DNA of 64,000 bases from Roseinatronobacter alkalisoli (GTDB lineage Bacteria; Pseudomonadota; Alphaproteobacteria; Rhodobacterales; Rhodobacteraceae): positions 1 through 64,000 of the forward strand of contig NZ_JAQZSM010000001.1 in assembly GCF_028745735.1 (NCBI RefSeq). The letters are read 5' to 3'. Below are positions 9,674-18,407 of the stretch, piece after piece; the stretch's first letter is position 1, and every line of letters starts with the position of its first letter. The translations under genes were made by a program, and so were the position numbers. A model generated the notes under the pieces. That model saw nothing but the letters and a program-made list of their open reading frames with translations. It made no database searches and was not told where the DNA came from.

Positions 9674-9862
9674 ATGTCGAAAACCATCGTGGTCAAACAG
9701 ATCGGGTCACCGATCCGTCGCCCCGCTGTACAGCGTGCAACCCTGAAAGGGTTGGGCCTGAACAAGATGCATCGCGTGCGTGAACTTGAAGATACACCAT
9801 CCGTTCGCGGCATGGTTGCCAAGATCCCGCATCTGGTCGAGATCATCGAAGAACGCGGATAA
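9674..9862 (+). CDS. rpmD: 50S ribosomal protein L30
   Basis: L30 (62 residues) binds 5S/23S rRNA. The core is [17 protein letters not shown] followed by [32 protein letters not shown]. An ATG at 9668 is in frame, but the GGGAG at 9661-9665 is only two bases away from it. It is eight bases from the ATG at 9674, which also gives the family start. It is the last gene of the cluster here, whereas rplO normally follows. Confidence 0.95.
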   Translation: MSKTIVVKQIGSPIRRPAVQRATLKGLGLNKMHRVRELEDTPSVRGMVAKIPHLVEIIEERG

Positions 9863-9890
9863 GGGGCTTCACGCCCTGTTGAAAGAATTA

Positions 9891-9929
9891 AAACCGCCCC
9901 GCATGTGAATGCGGGGCGGTTTCATTTTC
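9891..9929 (+). terminator. strong intrinsic terminator after rpmD
   Basis: AAACCGCCCCGCAT at 9891-9904 pairs perfectly with ATGCGGGGCGGTTT at 9909-9922 around a GTGA loop, followed by CATTTT. It ends the ribosomal-protein transcript and can also act on convergent transcription from the minus-strand thioesterase. Confidence 0.9.
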
Positions 9930-9945
9930 TGGCACACGCGCGTTG

Positions 9946-10479
9946 TCAGTCCCGAGAAGGTGGCCATGGCCGTTCGCTGTCAGCGGCAATCCATGCCTGA
10001 ACCCAGCCGGGCAGGGGCGGGCTTTCGTTGCGATGGCCCAGATGCTCGACCACCTTTGCAGGTGGGACTATCCCTTGCGCGCTGGTAAATGCGGACCGGA
10101 TGAGGATGTGATTTGCGCAGACCTCCCCCTTCCACATGCTTTGTTCAACATAGATGAACCGCGCGTCCCAACCCATGCACCGGCTGCGCAGCTCGAACCG
10201 TTCAAATGCACGGATACGCTGACGATAGCGCGTGCTGTTCCCCGCAACGGTAATGCCCCAGCGATTGCGCCGCAGCACGTCTGTCAGGCCCGTGCGCATG
10301 GCCATCGGGATGCGCCCCAGATCATACAATGTCAGCGTGCGGCCATTGTTCAGTTCCGCCCATGGATCCAGATCCCACGGCCAGCAGCGGTGATATGACA
10401 CATGCGTTTCCAGCAAGCCCAGTTTAGGGGCGTTGCGGTATTTCAGTGCTTCTTTGGCAAAACGCAGGAAGGGGTACAT
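9946..10479 (-). CDS. hotdog-fold acyl-CoA thioesterase (THEM6/4HBT-like)
   Basis: This 177-residue protein resembles thioesterases of the hotdog superfamily. The motif WDLDPWAELNNGRTLTLYDLGR (residues 35-56) contains the D-x(5-6)-NN-GR pattern of THEM6-like and 4-hydroxybenzoyl-CoA thioesterase-like proteins, where the Asp is catalytic. No signal peptide is visible, so it should be cytoplasmic and hydrolyse acyl-CoA thioesters of unknown chain type. It stands alone, 66 bases downstream of recQ on the same strand. Confidence 0.72.
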   Translation of the reverse strand: MYPFLRFAKEALKYRNAPKLGLLETHVSYHRCWPWDLDPWAELNNGRTLTLYDLGRIPMAMRTGLTDVLRRNRWGITVAGNSTRYRQRIRAFERFELRSRCMGWDARFIYVEQSMWKGEVCANHILIRSAFTSAQGIVPPAKVVEHLGHRNESPPLPGWVQAWIAADSERPWPPSRD

Positions 10480-10545
10480 TTCTGGCGCTCCTTTTGGTGC
10501 AAAGCCTGACCTGCGGTTCCAGGCGGGTCAAGGCGCGCCGTGGCG

Positions 10546-12606
10546 TCACATCGCGTGAATGCGCGAGAGGATGGCGTCACCAAAACGCACGACGCGCCCA
10601 TCATCCATCCCTTTGATCCGCGTCAGCGCGGCCAGCGTCGCGGGCTTGTTCTCGGCGATGGCGCGCAGCGTCCCGGGCGACAGTGTCAGCAATTTCTGCG
10701 TGCCGTCCGCACCGCGTTCCAGTTCGCGTACAAGATCGGCGATGTCGTCATAGACAGCGCCCGCATCGCGCCCGGCTAATTTGCGGCGGGCCGGGTGGTG
10801 GGGCGCGGGCGTGTCACCGGTGATGACTTGCAGGAAGGCGGCACCATAGCGTTCCAGCTTCGTGGCACCTACTCCGGTAATCTGGGCCATGGCATCCATG
10901 CTGTCAGGGCGACGTTCCGTCATTTCGATCAGCGTGCGATCCGTGAAAATGACATAAGCGGGCACACGGGCTGCTTCCGCCAGCGCGCGACGTTTTGCCT
11001 TCAGCGCCGACAGCAAGGGCGCATCTTCTTCGGATACCAGCATCTTCGGCGCCGGACCATCGCGCGCGGTGCTTATGCTGTCTTCGCGCAGGTGAATTTC
11101 GGCGTCGCCGCGCAAAATGGGGCGTGCCGCTTCGGTCATGCGCAGCGCGCCGTGGCGTTCGGGGTCCGGGCGCACCAGATCCCGGCCCATCATCTGGCGG
11201 AACACTGCTTGCCATTTCGCACGGCTAAGGTCTTTGCCAACCGCGAAGGTCGGCAACTGGTCATGCCCGCGATCGCGCACCTTCGGGGTTGCCGTGCCGG
11301 TCAGAATATCGACCAGATGCCCGACCCCGAAGTTTTCACCAGTGCGCAGAATGGCGGACAGCGCCTTGCGCACCGGGGTGGTCGCGTCAAACAGCCTGGC
11401 AGGGGTGGTACACAGGTCACAATTACCGCAAGGCGATGACACTTCGCCAAAATAGGACAGCAGCACCTGACGGCGACATGCGGTCGCTTCGGCCAGTCCC
11501 AGCAGGGCGTTCAGGCGCGCATGGTCTGCGGATTTGCGTTCTACGGGGGCCGGGCTTTCGTCAATCTGGGCGCGGCGCAGCCGGATGTCATCCTGTCCGA
11601 ACAGGGTCATTGTATCAGCGGGTGCCCCGTCGCGCCCGGCCCGGCCGATTTCCTGATAGTAGGATTCGATTGATTTGGGCAGATCGGCATGGGCAACCCA
11701 GCGGATATCAGGCTTGTCCACGCCCATGCCAAAGGCGATTGTGGCAACCACGATCAGGTCATCATCGCGCTGGAACAGTTCTTCGACCATGCGGCGGGTA
11801 TGCGCGTCCATTCCGCCATGATAGGCGCGCGCGTTATGGCCCGCATCTGACAAGGCCTGCGCAATGGACTCGGTCCGCGCGCGGGTCGCACAATAGACGA
11901 TACCGGATTGGCCGCGCCGGGCCTGCGCATAGGCAAGTATCTGGTCGCGCGGGCGGTTCTTGACCATGAAATTCAGCCGGATATTTGGCCTGTCAAACCC
12001 GCGCAGAAAGATTTTCGGACTGCCCGCGCCAAACAGCCGCTTGATAATCTCGGCGCGGGTTTCGGCATCTGCTGTGGCTGTAAACGCCGCAAGGGGCACG
12101 TCCAGTGTACGGCGCAATTCGCCGATACGCAGGTAATCGGGGCGGAAATCATGGCCCCATTGACTGACGCAATGCGCTTCATCCACCGCAATCAGGCTGC
12201 ATCCGGCCCGGCGCAACATGTCGATTGTCCCGGCCGATGCCAGTCGTTCGGGTGCGATATACAGCAGTTTCAGCGCCCCCTGCGCAAGGGCAGAATAGAC
12301 TGCATCGGTTTCTGCTTCGGTATTGCCGGATGTCAGCGCGCCCGCAGCAACACCAACTTCCTGCAGACCGCGCACCTGATCGCGCATCAACGCGATCAGT
12401 GGGGAAATAACCAATGTCAGCCCGTCGCGACACAGCGCAGGCAACTGAAAGCACAGCGACTTGCCGCCGCCTGTAGGCATTATCGCCAGCGTGTCCTGCC
12501 CCTGGCGCACGGCCTCGACGATTTCGGCCTGACCGGGGCGAAAATCCGGAAAGCCGAAAACGCGCGCAAGCAGGGTTTCAGGTGTGTCGCTGATATCTGT
12601 CTGCAT
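10546..12606 (-). CDS. recQ: ATP-dependent DNA helicase RecQ
   Basis: This 3'-5' superfamily 2 helicase (686 residues) unwinds recombination intermediates and stalled forks. Walker A is MPTGGGKS at 43-50 and the DEAH box is at 142-145, followed by HCVSQWGHDFRPDYLR. Then come the helicase C domain and the zinc-binding cysteines in the CRRQVLLSYFG...CGNCDLC region. A HRDC domain lies at about 525-600 (VFTDRTLIEM...ITGVGATKLERYG), and a second HRDC-like C-terminal repeat ends LTRIKGMDDGRVVRFGDAIL. The length exceeds E. coli RecQ (609) because of that extra repeat. Confidence 0.95.
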   Translation of the reverse strand: MQTDISDTPETLLARVFGFPDFRPGQAEIVEAVRQGQDTLAIMPTGGGKSLCFQLPALCRDGLTLVISPLIALMRDQVRGLQEVGVAAGALTSGNTEAETDAVYSALAQGALKLLYIAPERLASAGTIDMLRRAGCSLIAVDEAHCVSQWGHDFRPDYLRIGELRRTLDVPLAAFTATADAETRAEIIKRLFGAGSPKIFLRGFDRPNIRLNFMVKNRPRDQILAYAQARRGQSGIVYCATRARTESIAQALSDAGHNARAYHGGMDAHTRRMVEELFQRDDDLIVVATIAFGMGVDKPDIRWVAHADLPKSIESYYQEIGRAGRDGAPADTMTLFGQDDIRLRRAQIDESPAPVERKSADHARLNALLGLAEATACRRQVLLSYFGEVSSPCGNCDLCTTPARLFDATTPVRKALSAILRTGENFGVGHLVDILTGTATPKVRDRGHDQLPTFAVGKDLSRAKWQAVFRQMMGRDLVRPDPERHGALRMTEAARPILRGDAEIHLREDSISTARDGPAPKMLVSEEDAPLLSALKAKRRALAEAARVPAYVIFTDRTLIEMTERRPDSMDAMAQITGVGATKLERYGAAFLQVITGDTPAPHHPARRKLAGRDAGAVYDDIADLVRELERGADGTQKLLTLSPGTLRAIAENKPATLAALTRIKGMDDGRVVRFGDAILSRIHAM

Positions 12607-12612
12607 GTTACG

Positions 12613-12900
12613 TCAGACGAACATGCCTATATTGTTGATCAGAATGATACGCAGGCCATAGATGATCAGCAATGCAATCAGCGGTGCAAGGTCGATGCCG
12701 CCCAGATCGGGCATGAACTGGCGGATACGGCTGTAGGCGGGTTCCAGAAGCCGGTTCAGCCCATCCCAGATAGAGCCAACGACAGGTGAATTCAGACTCA
12801 GAACCTGAAAATTTATCAGCCAACTCAGGATAATATGCGCAAGGATGATGAATTGTGCCACGTTCAGAACAAGCAGAATAATCTGGATCAGGGACAGCAT
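12613..12900 (-). CDS. YggT family membrane protein
   Basis: This 95-residue protein has two hydrophobic segments, one at the start (MLSLIQIILLVLNVAQFIILAHII) and one at the end (APLIALLIIYGLRIILI). Between them is the family core LEPAYSRIRQFMPDLGGIDLAP. YggT proteins are associated with cell division or membrane homeostasis in several bacteria, but their biochemical role is unclear. The frame is open to 12984; I chose the ATG at 12900 because GAGG lies a few bases before it and it gives the family start. It is six bases upstream of recQ and could be co-transcribed with it. Confidence 0.88.
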   Translation of the reverse strand: MLSLIQIILLVLNVAQFIILAHIILSWLINFQVLSLNSPVVGSIWDGLNRLLEPAYSRIRQFMPDLGGIDLAPLIALLIIYGLRIILINNIGMFV

Positions 12901-13035
12901 TTTTTGCCTCGTGCTTGGGTTTACGGGGAAACTAGGGGTTGGGCGCAGGAAGGGCAACCATTTACGACAATGCTGGCTGGACAAATCCCCGCCTTTGGCT
13001 AGGTAGTCAGGCGCTGATTATCGGAAAGGGTTTCC

Positions 13036-13809
13036 ATGCTTGTGATCTTGTCCCCTGCGAAAAAGCTGGATTGGTCCGTCACCGGGCAACCGCGCCCATT
13101 GACCAGACCACTGTTTCAGGACAAGGCCGCCGAACTGGCGCAGCTTGCGCACGGGCTTGGCGCGGATGGTCTGAAGAAGCTGATGCATATTAGCGACAAA
13201 CTGGCCGAACTGAACATGGATCGTCTGGCAGTGTTTTCTGCCGATCCCGCACCGGAGCAAACGCGCGCCGCCATTTATGGTTTCGCGGGTGACACCTATA
13301 CCGGGCTGGATGCGCGTTCGCTGGACGCGGATGCGCTGGACTGGGCGTATGGGCATTTGCGTATCCTTTCGGGATTATACGGCCTGTTGCGCCCGTTCGA
13401 TGCGTTGCAACCCTATCGTCTGGAAATGGGCAGCCGCCTTGCCGGGGCGCATGGGAAAAACCTGTATGACTATTGGGACAGCCGGATTTCGGACGCACTG
13501 AATGCCGCAGCCGAAGCGGCCCGGACGCGGATATTGGTGAACTGCGCATCGCAGGAATATTTTGGTGCCGTCGATCTGGCGCATCTCGACTTGCGCGTGA
13601 TCACACCTGTGTTCATGGAAACCCGCGATGGGGACGACCCGAAGGTTGTCAGTTTCTATGCCAAGAAAGCGCGGGGTGCGATGGCGCGCTATATTCTTGA
13701 AAACCGGCTGCAAGACCCGGCTGATTTGAGTGATTTCACCACTGCGGGCTATGCGTTCGATCCGGAAGCGTCAGGGCCGGACAGGCCGGTTTTCATACGC
13801 GCCATATGA
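13036..13809 (+). CDS. yaaA: peroxide stress protein YaaA (UPF0246)
   Basis: This 257-residue DUF328 protein starts MLVILSPAKKLDW and has the family motifs SDKLAELNMDR, RAAIYGFAGDTYTGLDA and ILSGLYGLLRPFDALQPYRLEMG, plus the C-terminal VSFYAKKARGAMARYI. In E. coli YaaA lowers intracellular free iron and limits oxidative DNA damage; the family also binds DNA. Its last 61 bases overlap, on the opposite strand, the 3' end of the histidine kinase gene. Confidence 0.95.
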   Translation: MLVILSPAKKLDWSVTGQPRPLTRPLFQDKAAELAQLAHGLGADGLKKLMHISDKLAELNMDRLAVFSADPAPEQTRAAIYGFAGDTYTGLDARSLDADALDWAYGHLRILSGLYGLLRPFDALQPYRLEMGSRLAGAHGKNLYDYWDSRISDALNAAAEAARTRILVNCASQEYFGAVDLAHLDLRVITPVFMETRDGDDPKVVSFYAKKARGAMARYILENRLQDPADLSDFTTAGYAFDPEASGPDRPVFIRAI

Positions 13810-16007
13810 TGCGGGTTCATATCCGGGCTGTGGCGCTGGATGGCGTCGATCAGGGCCGACTTGCGCAAGGGTTTGGTAAGTGCCTCGCTCATGCCCGCAG
13901 CAAGCATTTTTTCTGTTTCTTCGCTTAGCGCATGCGCGGTCAGGGCAATAATCGGCACAGCCTGCCCTTCGGGCATGGCGCGTATGTGGCGCGTCGCTTC
14001 TCGCCCGTCCATTTCAGGCATGGATACATCCATAAAGATAATGTCGGGCTGCATGGATGTGAATTTTTCGACCGCCTCGCGCCCGTTCACAGCGTATTGC
14101 AGTTCCAGATCCAGCCCTTTCAGCATTTTGCCGAAAACCAGCCGGTTGGTTGCATTATCTTCGGCGTATAGCACCTTTAGCTGCCGGACATGCGGCGCAA
14201 GGCGCATTTGCGGTTGGTTGGCGGGGGCGCTTTCCTTGCCCGGCGGCGCGGCTTCTGTGAAAATCCCGCAGATGGCCAGCGCGACGTCCCGCCATAAAAG
14301 CGGCTTGGGCAGTGGATGAAGCGGAACACCGGTTGCGGAAAATTCAGTATGTTCCCCCATGGCCGAGCACAACATGATCATGGGGCATCCGGGGGCGTTT
14401 TCGTGAATGGCGCGGACAATATGCATAGGATCATCGGATGTCAGGTCCTGGTCGATAAGCGCAAGATCAACTTTGTGCTGCGCCAGCAAGCGGATTGCGG
14501 GCTGGGATTGCGTGGTTGTCAGGATCCTGACTCGCGCAGACTGAAAATGTCGTTCCAGAATTGCGCGGCTGATCAGATGATCGCTGATCAGCAGGATCTG
14601 GTTCAACTGCGATGGTAATGGGGGCGGGAAGCTATGGCTTGCCTCTGTCGCGATTTCCAGATTCAGTGAACACCCGAAACAAGAACCGACACCCGGTTCG
14701 GATTCAAGCCAGATATTCCCCCCCATCATTTCGACGATGCGTCTTGAAATCGCAAGGCCAAGCCCCGACCCCTCGAACCGTCGGTTTGATGCGTCTTCGA
14801 CCTGTTGAAATTCGGAAAAGACATGTTCGCGGTCTTCTGGCGAAATACCGATGCCGGTATCCTCAACCGTTATGTGGATAAGCTGGTGCTCTGCGGATTT
14901 ACTGACACCCAGGGCGCGCACCAGCACATAACCGGTTTCGGTGAACTTGACGGCATTTCCAATCAGATTTGTCAGCACCTGCCGCACACGGCCCGGATCG
15001 GCGTGAAACTGGCGCGGCAGAAAGATGTCATAGTCCAGAATAAGTTCTATCAGTTTGCCGCGCGCCGCAGGTGCCAGCAATGTCAGAACTTCATGTATGG
15101 TTTTTTCCAGATCGAATATTTCCGGATGCAATTCCATCTTGCCAGCATCCATTTTGGAGAAATCCAAAATGTCATTGATGATGGTGACCAGCGCCTGCCC
15201 GCTGTTGCGTATGGTTTCGGCATAGATGCGCTGTTCATTGTCAAGCCGGGTTTCCGCCAGAAGCTCGGCCATGCCGACGACGCCGTTCATTGGTGTGCGT
15301 ATTTCATGGCTCATATTCGCAAGAAACGCGGATTTGGCCTGCGCCGCGGTTTCGGCCTGCGCCTGTGCCGCGATCAGTTCCGCCTGATAGCGCAAGCTGC
15401 GCGTGATATTGCGCACAAGGCTGACAAAATCGCCATTGGGCACGCGCCGGTCCATCAGCCGCACACTGATTCCATTGGTAAAATGCATTTCAAGCGGTGT
15501 GATTTGGGGTTTTCCCCAGCGTGCCAGCATGGATTGCACCCATTCCCCGGATTCCGCGCCTTGCAGATCGACCAGCCCTTCATAGGCGCAGATTTCAAGA
15601 ATGCGGTTATATCCGATACCTTGCGTGACTTCTGCAAACCCGTCAAAGACGCTCAGATAAGCCTGATTTGCCAGAACCAGCTTCTGCGCGTTGTCAAAAA
15701 CGGCGAAGCCATCGGCGATGGTTTCGATGGCTTCGCGCAACCGCATATCGGCCAGATCCGCAACGGAATGTGCAATCTGCAATTCCTGAGAAGCCTGTGT
15801 ATTTTTCCCTGCGAGTTCTTCAGCAATGCTGCGCATATCCTGCAATTCGGCACGCTGTTCAATAATCTGGTCAGACAGGTTGAACGCATGGGCTTTCAGG
15901 CGGTCATTGGCAGCGCGCAATTCCATCCGGGCGTGTTCCAGCAGACGTTCCGCGCGCAAACGCGCACGACGTTCCCGTATGACCTGATCTGAAAGACGAG
16001 TGGCCAT
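13749..16007 (-). CDS. hybrid sensor histidine kinase with PAS domain and two receiver domains
   Basis: This 752-residue kinase has no membrane segment, so it senses a cytoplasmic cue. Domains in order: coiled coil (about 5-90), PAS-like domain (95-200), HisKA with SHEIRTPMNG (phospho-His 234), and HATPase with N-box NLIGNAVKF (~351), DTGIGI (~383) and GSGLGLA (~413). A first receiver follows at ~470-585 and a canonical second receiver at ~611-724 (phospho-Asp 660 in FMDVSMPEMDG, Lys 712). The first receiver is degenerate: it reads LISDHL where an acidic pair is expected, and only ALIDQDL resembles the phospho-site. The frame is open to 16220, but MATRLSDQVIRERRARLRAERLL is the likely start. 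No response-regulator partner is adjacent. Confidence 0.9.
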   Translation of the reverse strand: MATRLSDQVIRERRARLRAERLLEHARMELRAANDRLKAHAFNLSDQIIEQRAELQDMRSIAEELAGKNTQASQELQIAHSVADLADMRLREAIETIADGFAVFDNAQKLVLANQAYLSVFDGFAEVTQGIGYNRILEICAYEGLVDLQGAESGEWVQSMLARWGKPQITPLEMHFTNGISVRLMDRRVPNGDFVSLVRNITRSLRYQAELIAAQAQAETAAQAKSAFLANMSHEIRTPMNGVVGMAELLAETRLDNEQRIYAETIRNSGQALVTIINDILDFSKMDAGKMELHPEIFDLEKTIHEVLTLLAPAARGKLIELILDYDIFLPRQFHADPGRVRQVLTNLIGNAVKFTETGYVLVRALGVSKSAEHQLIHITVEDTGIGISPEDREHVFSEFQQVEDASNRRFEGSGLGLAISRRIVEMMGGNIWLESEPGVGSCFGCSLNLEIATEASHSFPPPLPSQLNQILLISDHLISRAILERHFQSARVRILTTTQSQPAIRLLAQHKVDLALIDQDLTSDDPMHIVRAIHENAPGCPMIMLCSAMGEHTEFSATGVPLHPLPKPLLWRDVALAICGIFTEAAPPGKESAPANQPQMRLAPHVRQLKVLYAEDNATNRLVFGKMLKGLDLELQYAVNGREAVEKFTSMQPDIIFMDVSMPEMDGREATRHIRAMPEGQAVPIIALTAHALSEETEKMLAAGMSEALTKPLRKSALIDAIQRHSPDMNPHHMARMKTGLSGPDASGSNA

Positions 16008-16175
16008 TCTATTGCTACAAACCAACCTGACTGATGCTTGTGCAATACTATCGGGTTCATCGGTGAATATGGGCTTAACGCTGTCGGCTTTCACCCGCGA
16101 TGGCGCAATATGTCCGGACTGGACAACAATGGTCATTTGCCTGAAACATATGCAGACCATCGTGAAAGTGCCCCT

Positions 16176-17297
16176 ATGACCGACCCCCTTGTCCGCCTGC
16201 GCCACGATCTGCACCGCCATCCGGACCTGTCAGGGAACGAGGGGCCGACAGCGCGCCGGATTACTGCCTTTTTGCACGAATGCGGCCCCGCCCGGATCGT
16301 GGATGGTCTGGGCGGGCATGGTGTGGCCGCAATCTTTGAGGGGCCAGAGGACGGACTGACCGTCATGTTCCGCGCCGAACTGGATGCGCTGCCGATACAG
16401 GAACGCGGCGATATTTTCCACCGTTCGGGCAGGGAGGGCGTGGCGCATCTATGCGGGCATGACGGGCATATGGCGATACTGGCGGGGCTGGCACGCAATC
16501 TGGCGGATGATCCACCGCGCGCAGGCCGCGTTATCTTGTTGTTTCAACCCGCCGAGGAAACCGGCGAGGGCGCGCGCGCGGTGCTGGCCAACCCGCGCTT
16601 TACCCCTTTGCGCCCGGATTGGGCGTTCGCACTGCATAACATGCCGGGGCTGGCGCTGGGGCATCTGGCCGTGGCGGCGGGGCCTGCGGCATGTGCATCG
16701 GTGGGGCTGCGGCTGCGGCTAAACGGGCGCGAAGCCCATGCTGCCCAGCCGGAAACGGGCCAATCGCCTGCGCCGGTCCTGCAGCAGTTGCTGGCATGGG
16801 TTCAGCAGTTTCAGCCGGGGCAGGATGGGCGGCTTGCGACTCTGTGCCATCTGAACATGGGACAACCAGCGTTCGGAATTGCCCCTGCACAGGCGGAACT
16901 CTGGATAACCCTGCGCACAATCACCGACCCTGCGCTGGACGCCTTTGAGCGGGAATTGCGCGGGCTGACCGAAACGCTTGCCCGCCAATACCGGCTGGAT
17001 GTGCGGATCAGTCGCCATGACCATTTCAACGCCAGTATAAACGACCCCGCCGCCGCCGCCATTGTGGCGCGTGCCGCAGCAAAACTGGACATGCCACCGG
17101 GGGATTTCACCTTGCCCATGCGCGCATCAGAGGATTTCGGGGCGTTCAGCGCCACAGCGCGCACGGCATTGTTCTTTCTGGGTGCAGGGCTGGATGTTCC
17201 TAGCCTGCACAACCCGGATTACGATTTTCCGGATGCATTGATCGCGCCTGCCGTGCGATTGTTCCGCACTATTCTGGATGAATGCCAGCAGGTATAG
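16176..17297 (+). CDS. M20 family amidohydrolase (hippurate hydrolase-like)
   Basis: This 373-residue metallo-amidohydrolase has RHDLHRHPDLSGNE near the N-terminus, HLCGHDGHMAIL (metal ligands, ~88-99), LLFQPAEETGEGARAVL (Glu pair, ~118-134), and a C-terminal MRASEDFG motif. This pattern is the M20D peptidase/aminoacylase/hippurate hydrolase group, which removes acyl groups from amino acids or indole-acetyl conjugates. The frame is open from 16038; I chose the ATG at 16176 because it gives the usual start MTDPLVRLRHDLHRHP. Substrate is not predictable. Confidence 0.85.
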   Translation: MTDPLVRLRHDLHRHPDLSGNEGPTARRITAFLHECGPARIVDGLGGHGVAAIFEGPEDGLTVMFRAELDALPIQERGDIFHRSGREGVAHLCGHDGHMAILAGLARNLADDPPRAGRVILLFQPAEETGEGARAVLANPRFTPLRPDWAFALHNMPGLALGHLAVAAGPAACASVGLRLRLNGREAHAAQPETGQSPAPVLQQLLAWVQQFQPGQDGRLATLCHLNMGQPAFGIAPAQAELWITLRTITDPALDAFERELRGLTETLARQYRLDVRISRHDHFNASINDPAAAAIVARAAAKLDMPPGDFTLPMRASEDFGAFSATARTALFFLGAGLDVPSLHNPDYDFPDALIAPAVRLFRTILDECQQV

Positions 17298-17312
17298 GCT
17301 GGGCGCGCGGCG

Positions 17313-18278
17313 TCAGATTTCGCGTGGGGCTGCGGCGCGGCGCAGCCGGTCATTGATGGCCAGCCCCAGCCCGTGTTCCGGCACAGGGGCCACGGCAATC
17401 GGTCGGCCTGTGGCGTCGGCCTTGTGCAGGATCGCGAAAAGCTGCGATGCGGCCTCGGCCAGATCGCCCTTGGCGGACAGGGTGAAATCCGCACCTGCGC
17501 AATCCGGGCCGAACCCTATCCAGACTTCAGAACCTTCGGGCGCGCGCGCGTTCAGGCGCACGGACGCGCGCGGGGCGTAATGTGATGCCAGCTGTCCGGG
17601 GGCCGTGATGCTGGTTACCTGCGCTGGTACAGGCATATAGCCCAGCACATCGGCCATCATTTCGGGACTGATGCCACCCGCGCGCAGCACGACGGTGCGG
17701 TCTGTGTCATCCGTGCCGATGATGGTGGATTCCACGCCGACCGGGCATGCCCCGCCATCCAGAACTGCCGCAATGCGCCCCGACAGACCTGCCATGACAT
17801 GCGCGGCGGTTGTCGGGCTGATCTGGCCGGACGGGTTCGCCGAAGGTGCGGCTACCGGCCCGCCGAATGCCGCCAGCAATGCCTGCGCTGCGGGATGCGC
17901 GGGCATACGCAGCGCAACCGTATTCAGGCCCGCCGTCACCGCAGGGGCCAGCCCGTGCCCGTCCCGCAACGGCGCAACCAGCGTCAGGGCACCGGGCCAG
18001 AAATGCTGCGCCAGCGCACGCGCGGTTGTGTCCGGCCGCGCCAGTGCCAGTGCCATGTCCAGATCGGCAACATGGACAATCAGCGGGTTATGCGCAGGCC
18101 GCCCCTTGGCCGCAAAAATGGCGCTGACCGCTGCGGGATTGCGCGCATCGCCTGCCAGCCCATAAACGGTTTCCGTGGGAATAGCGACCAGTCCGCCGCC
18201 GCGCAGAATGGTGCCGGCGCGGGAAATGCCTGCGGGCGTCGCATCCAGTATTTCGGTCTGATCGCATTGCGAAGTCAT
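17313..18278 (-). CDS. tsaC: L-threonylcarbamoyladenylate synthase, Sua5 type
   Basis: This 321-residue protein makes threonylcarbamoyl-AMP from threonine, bicarbonate and ATP, the first step of t6A modification at A37 of ANN-decoding tRNAs. The YrdC domain contains GGGLVAIPTETVYGLAGDA and the KGRPAHNPLIVHV motif (about 58-70). The C-terminal ~100 residues form the Sua5 domain, seen in QVTSITAPGQLASHYAPRASV. It stands convergent with the M20 hydrolase and divergent from the acyl-CoA dehydrogenase. Confidence 0.93.
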   Translation of the reverse strand: MTSQCDQTEILDATPAGISRAGTILRGGGLVAIPTETVYGLAGDARNPAAVSAIFAAKGRPAHNPLIVHVADLDMALALARPDTTARALAQHFWPGALTLVAPLRDGHGLAPAVTAGLNTVALRMPAHPAAQALLAAFGGPVAAPSANPSGQISPTTAAHVMAGLSGRIAAVLDGGACPVGVESTIIGTDDTDRTVVLRAGGISPEMMADVLGYMPVPAQVTSITAPGQLASHYAPRASVRLNARAPEGSEVWIGFGPDCAGADFTLSAKGDLAEAASQLFAILHKADATGRPIAVAPVPEHGLGLAINDRLRRAAAPREI

Positions 18279-18407
18279 GTTGTGACGTGGCGTCCTTGTT
18301 TGGGAATCCGCTGCGGCGGGCTAGAACAGCGTTCATAGGGTGCATGGCGTGCCTTGCCAAGCGCCGCCGCACCCGCAACAGGATACAGCACCTTGTCAGG
18401 AGGCCCC

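Noticed and set aside
14805-15992. Plus-strand frame of 395 codons opposite the histidine kinase
   Set aside because: The kinase motifs on the minus strand are unambiguous, and the plus frame has no recognisable domain.
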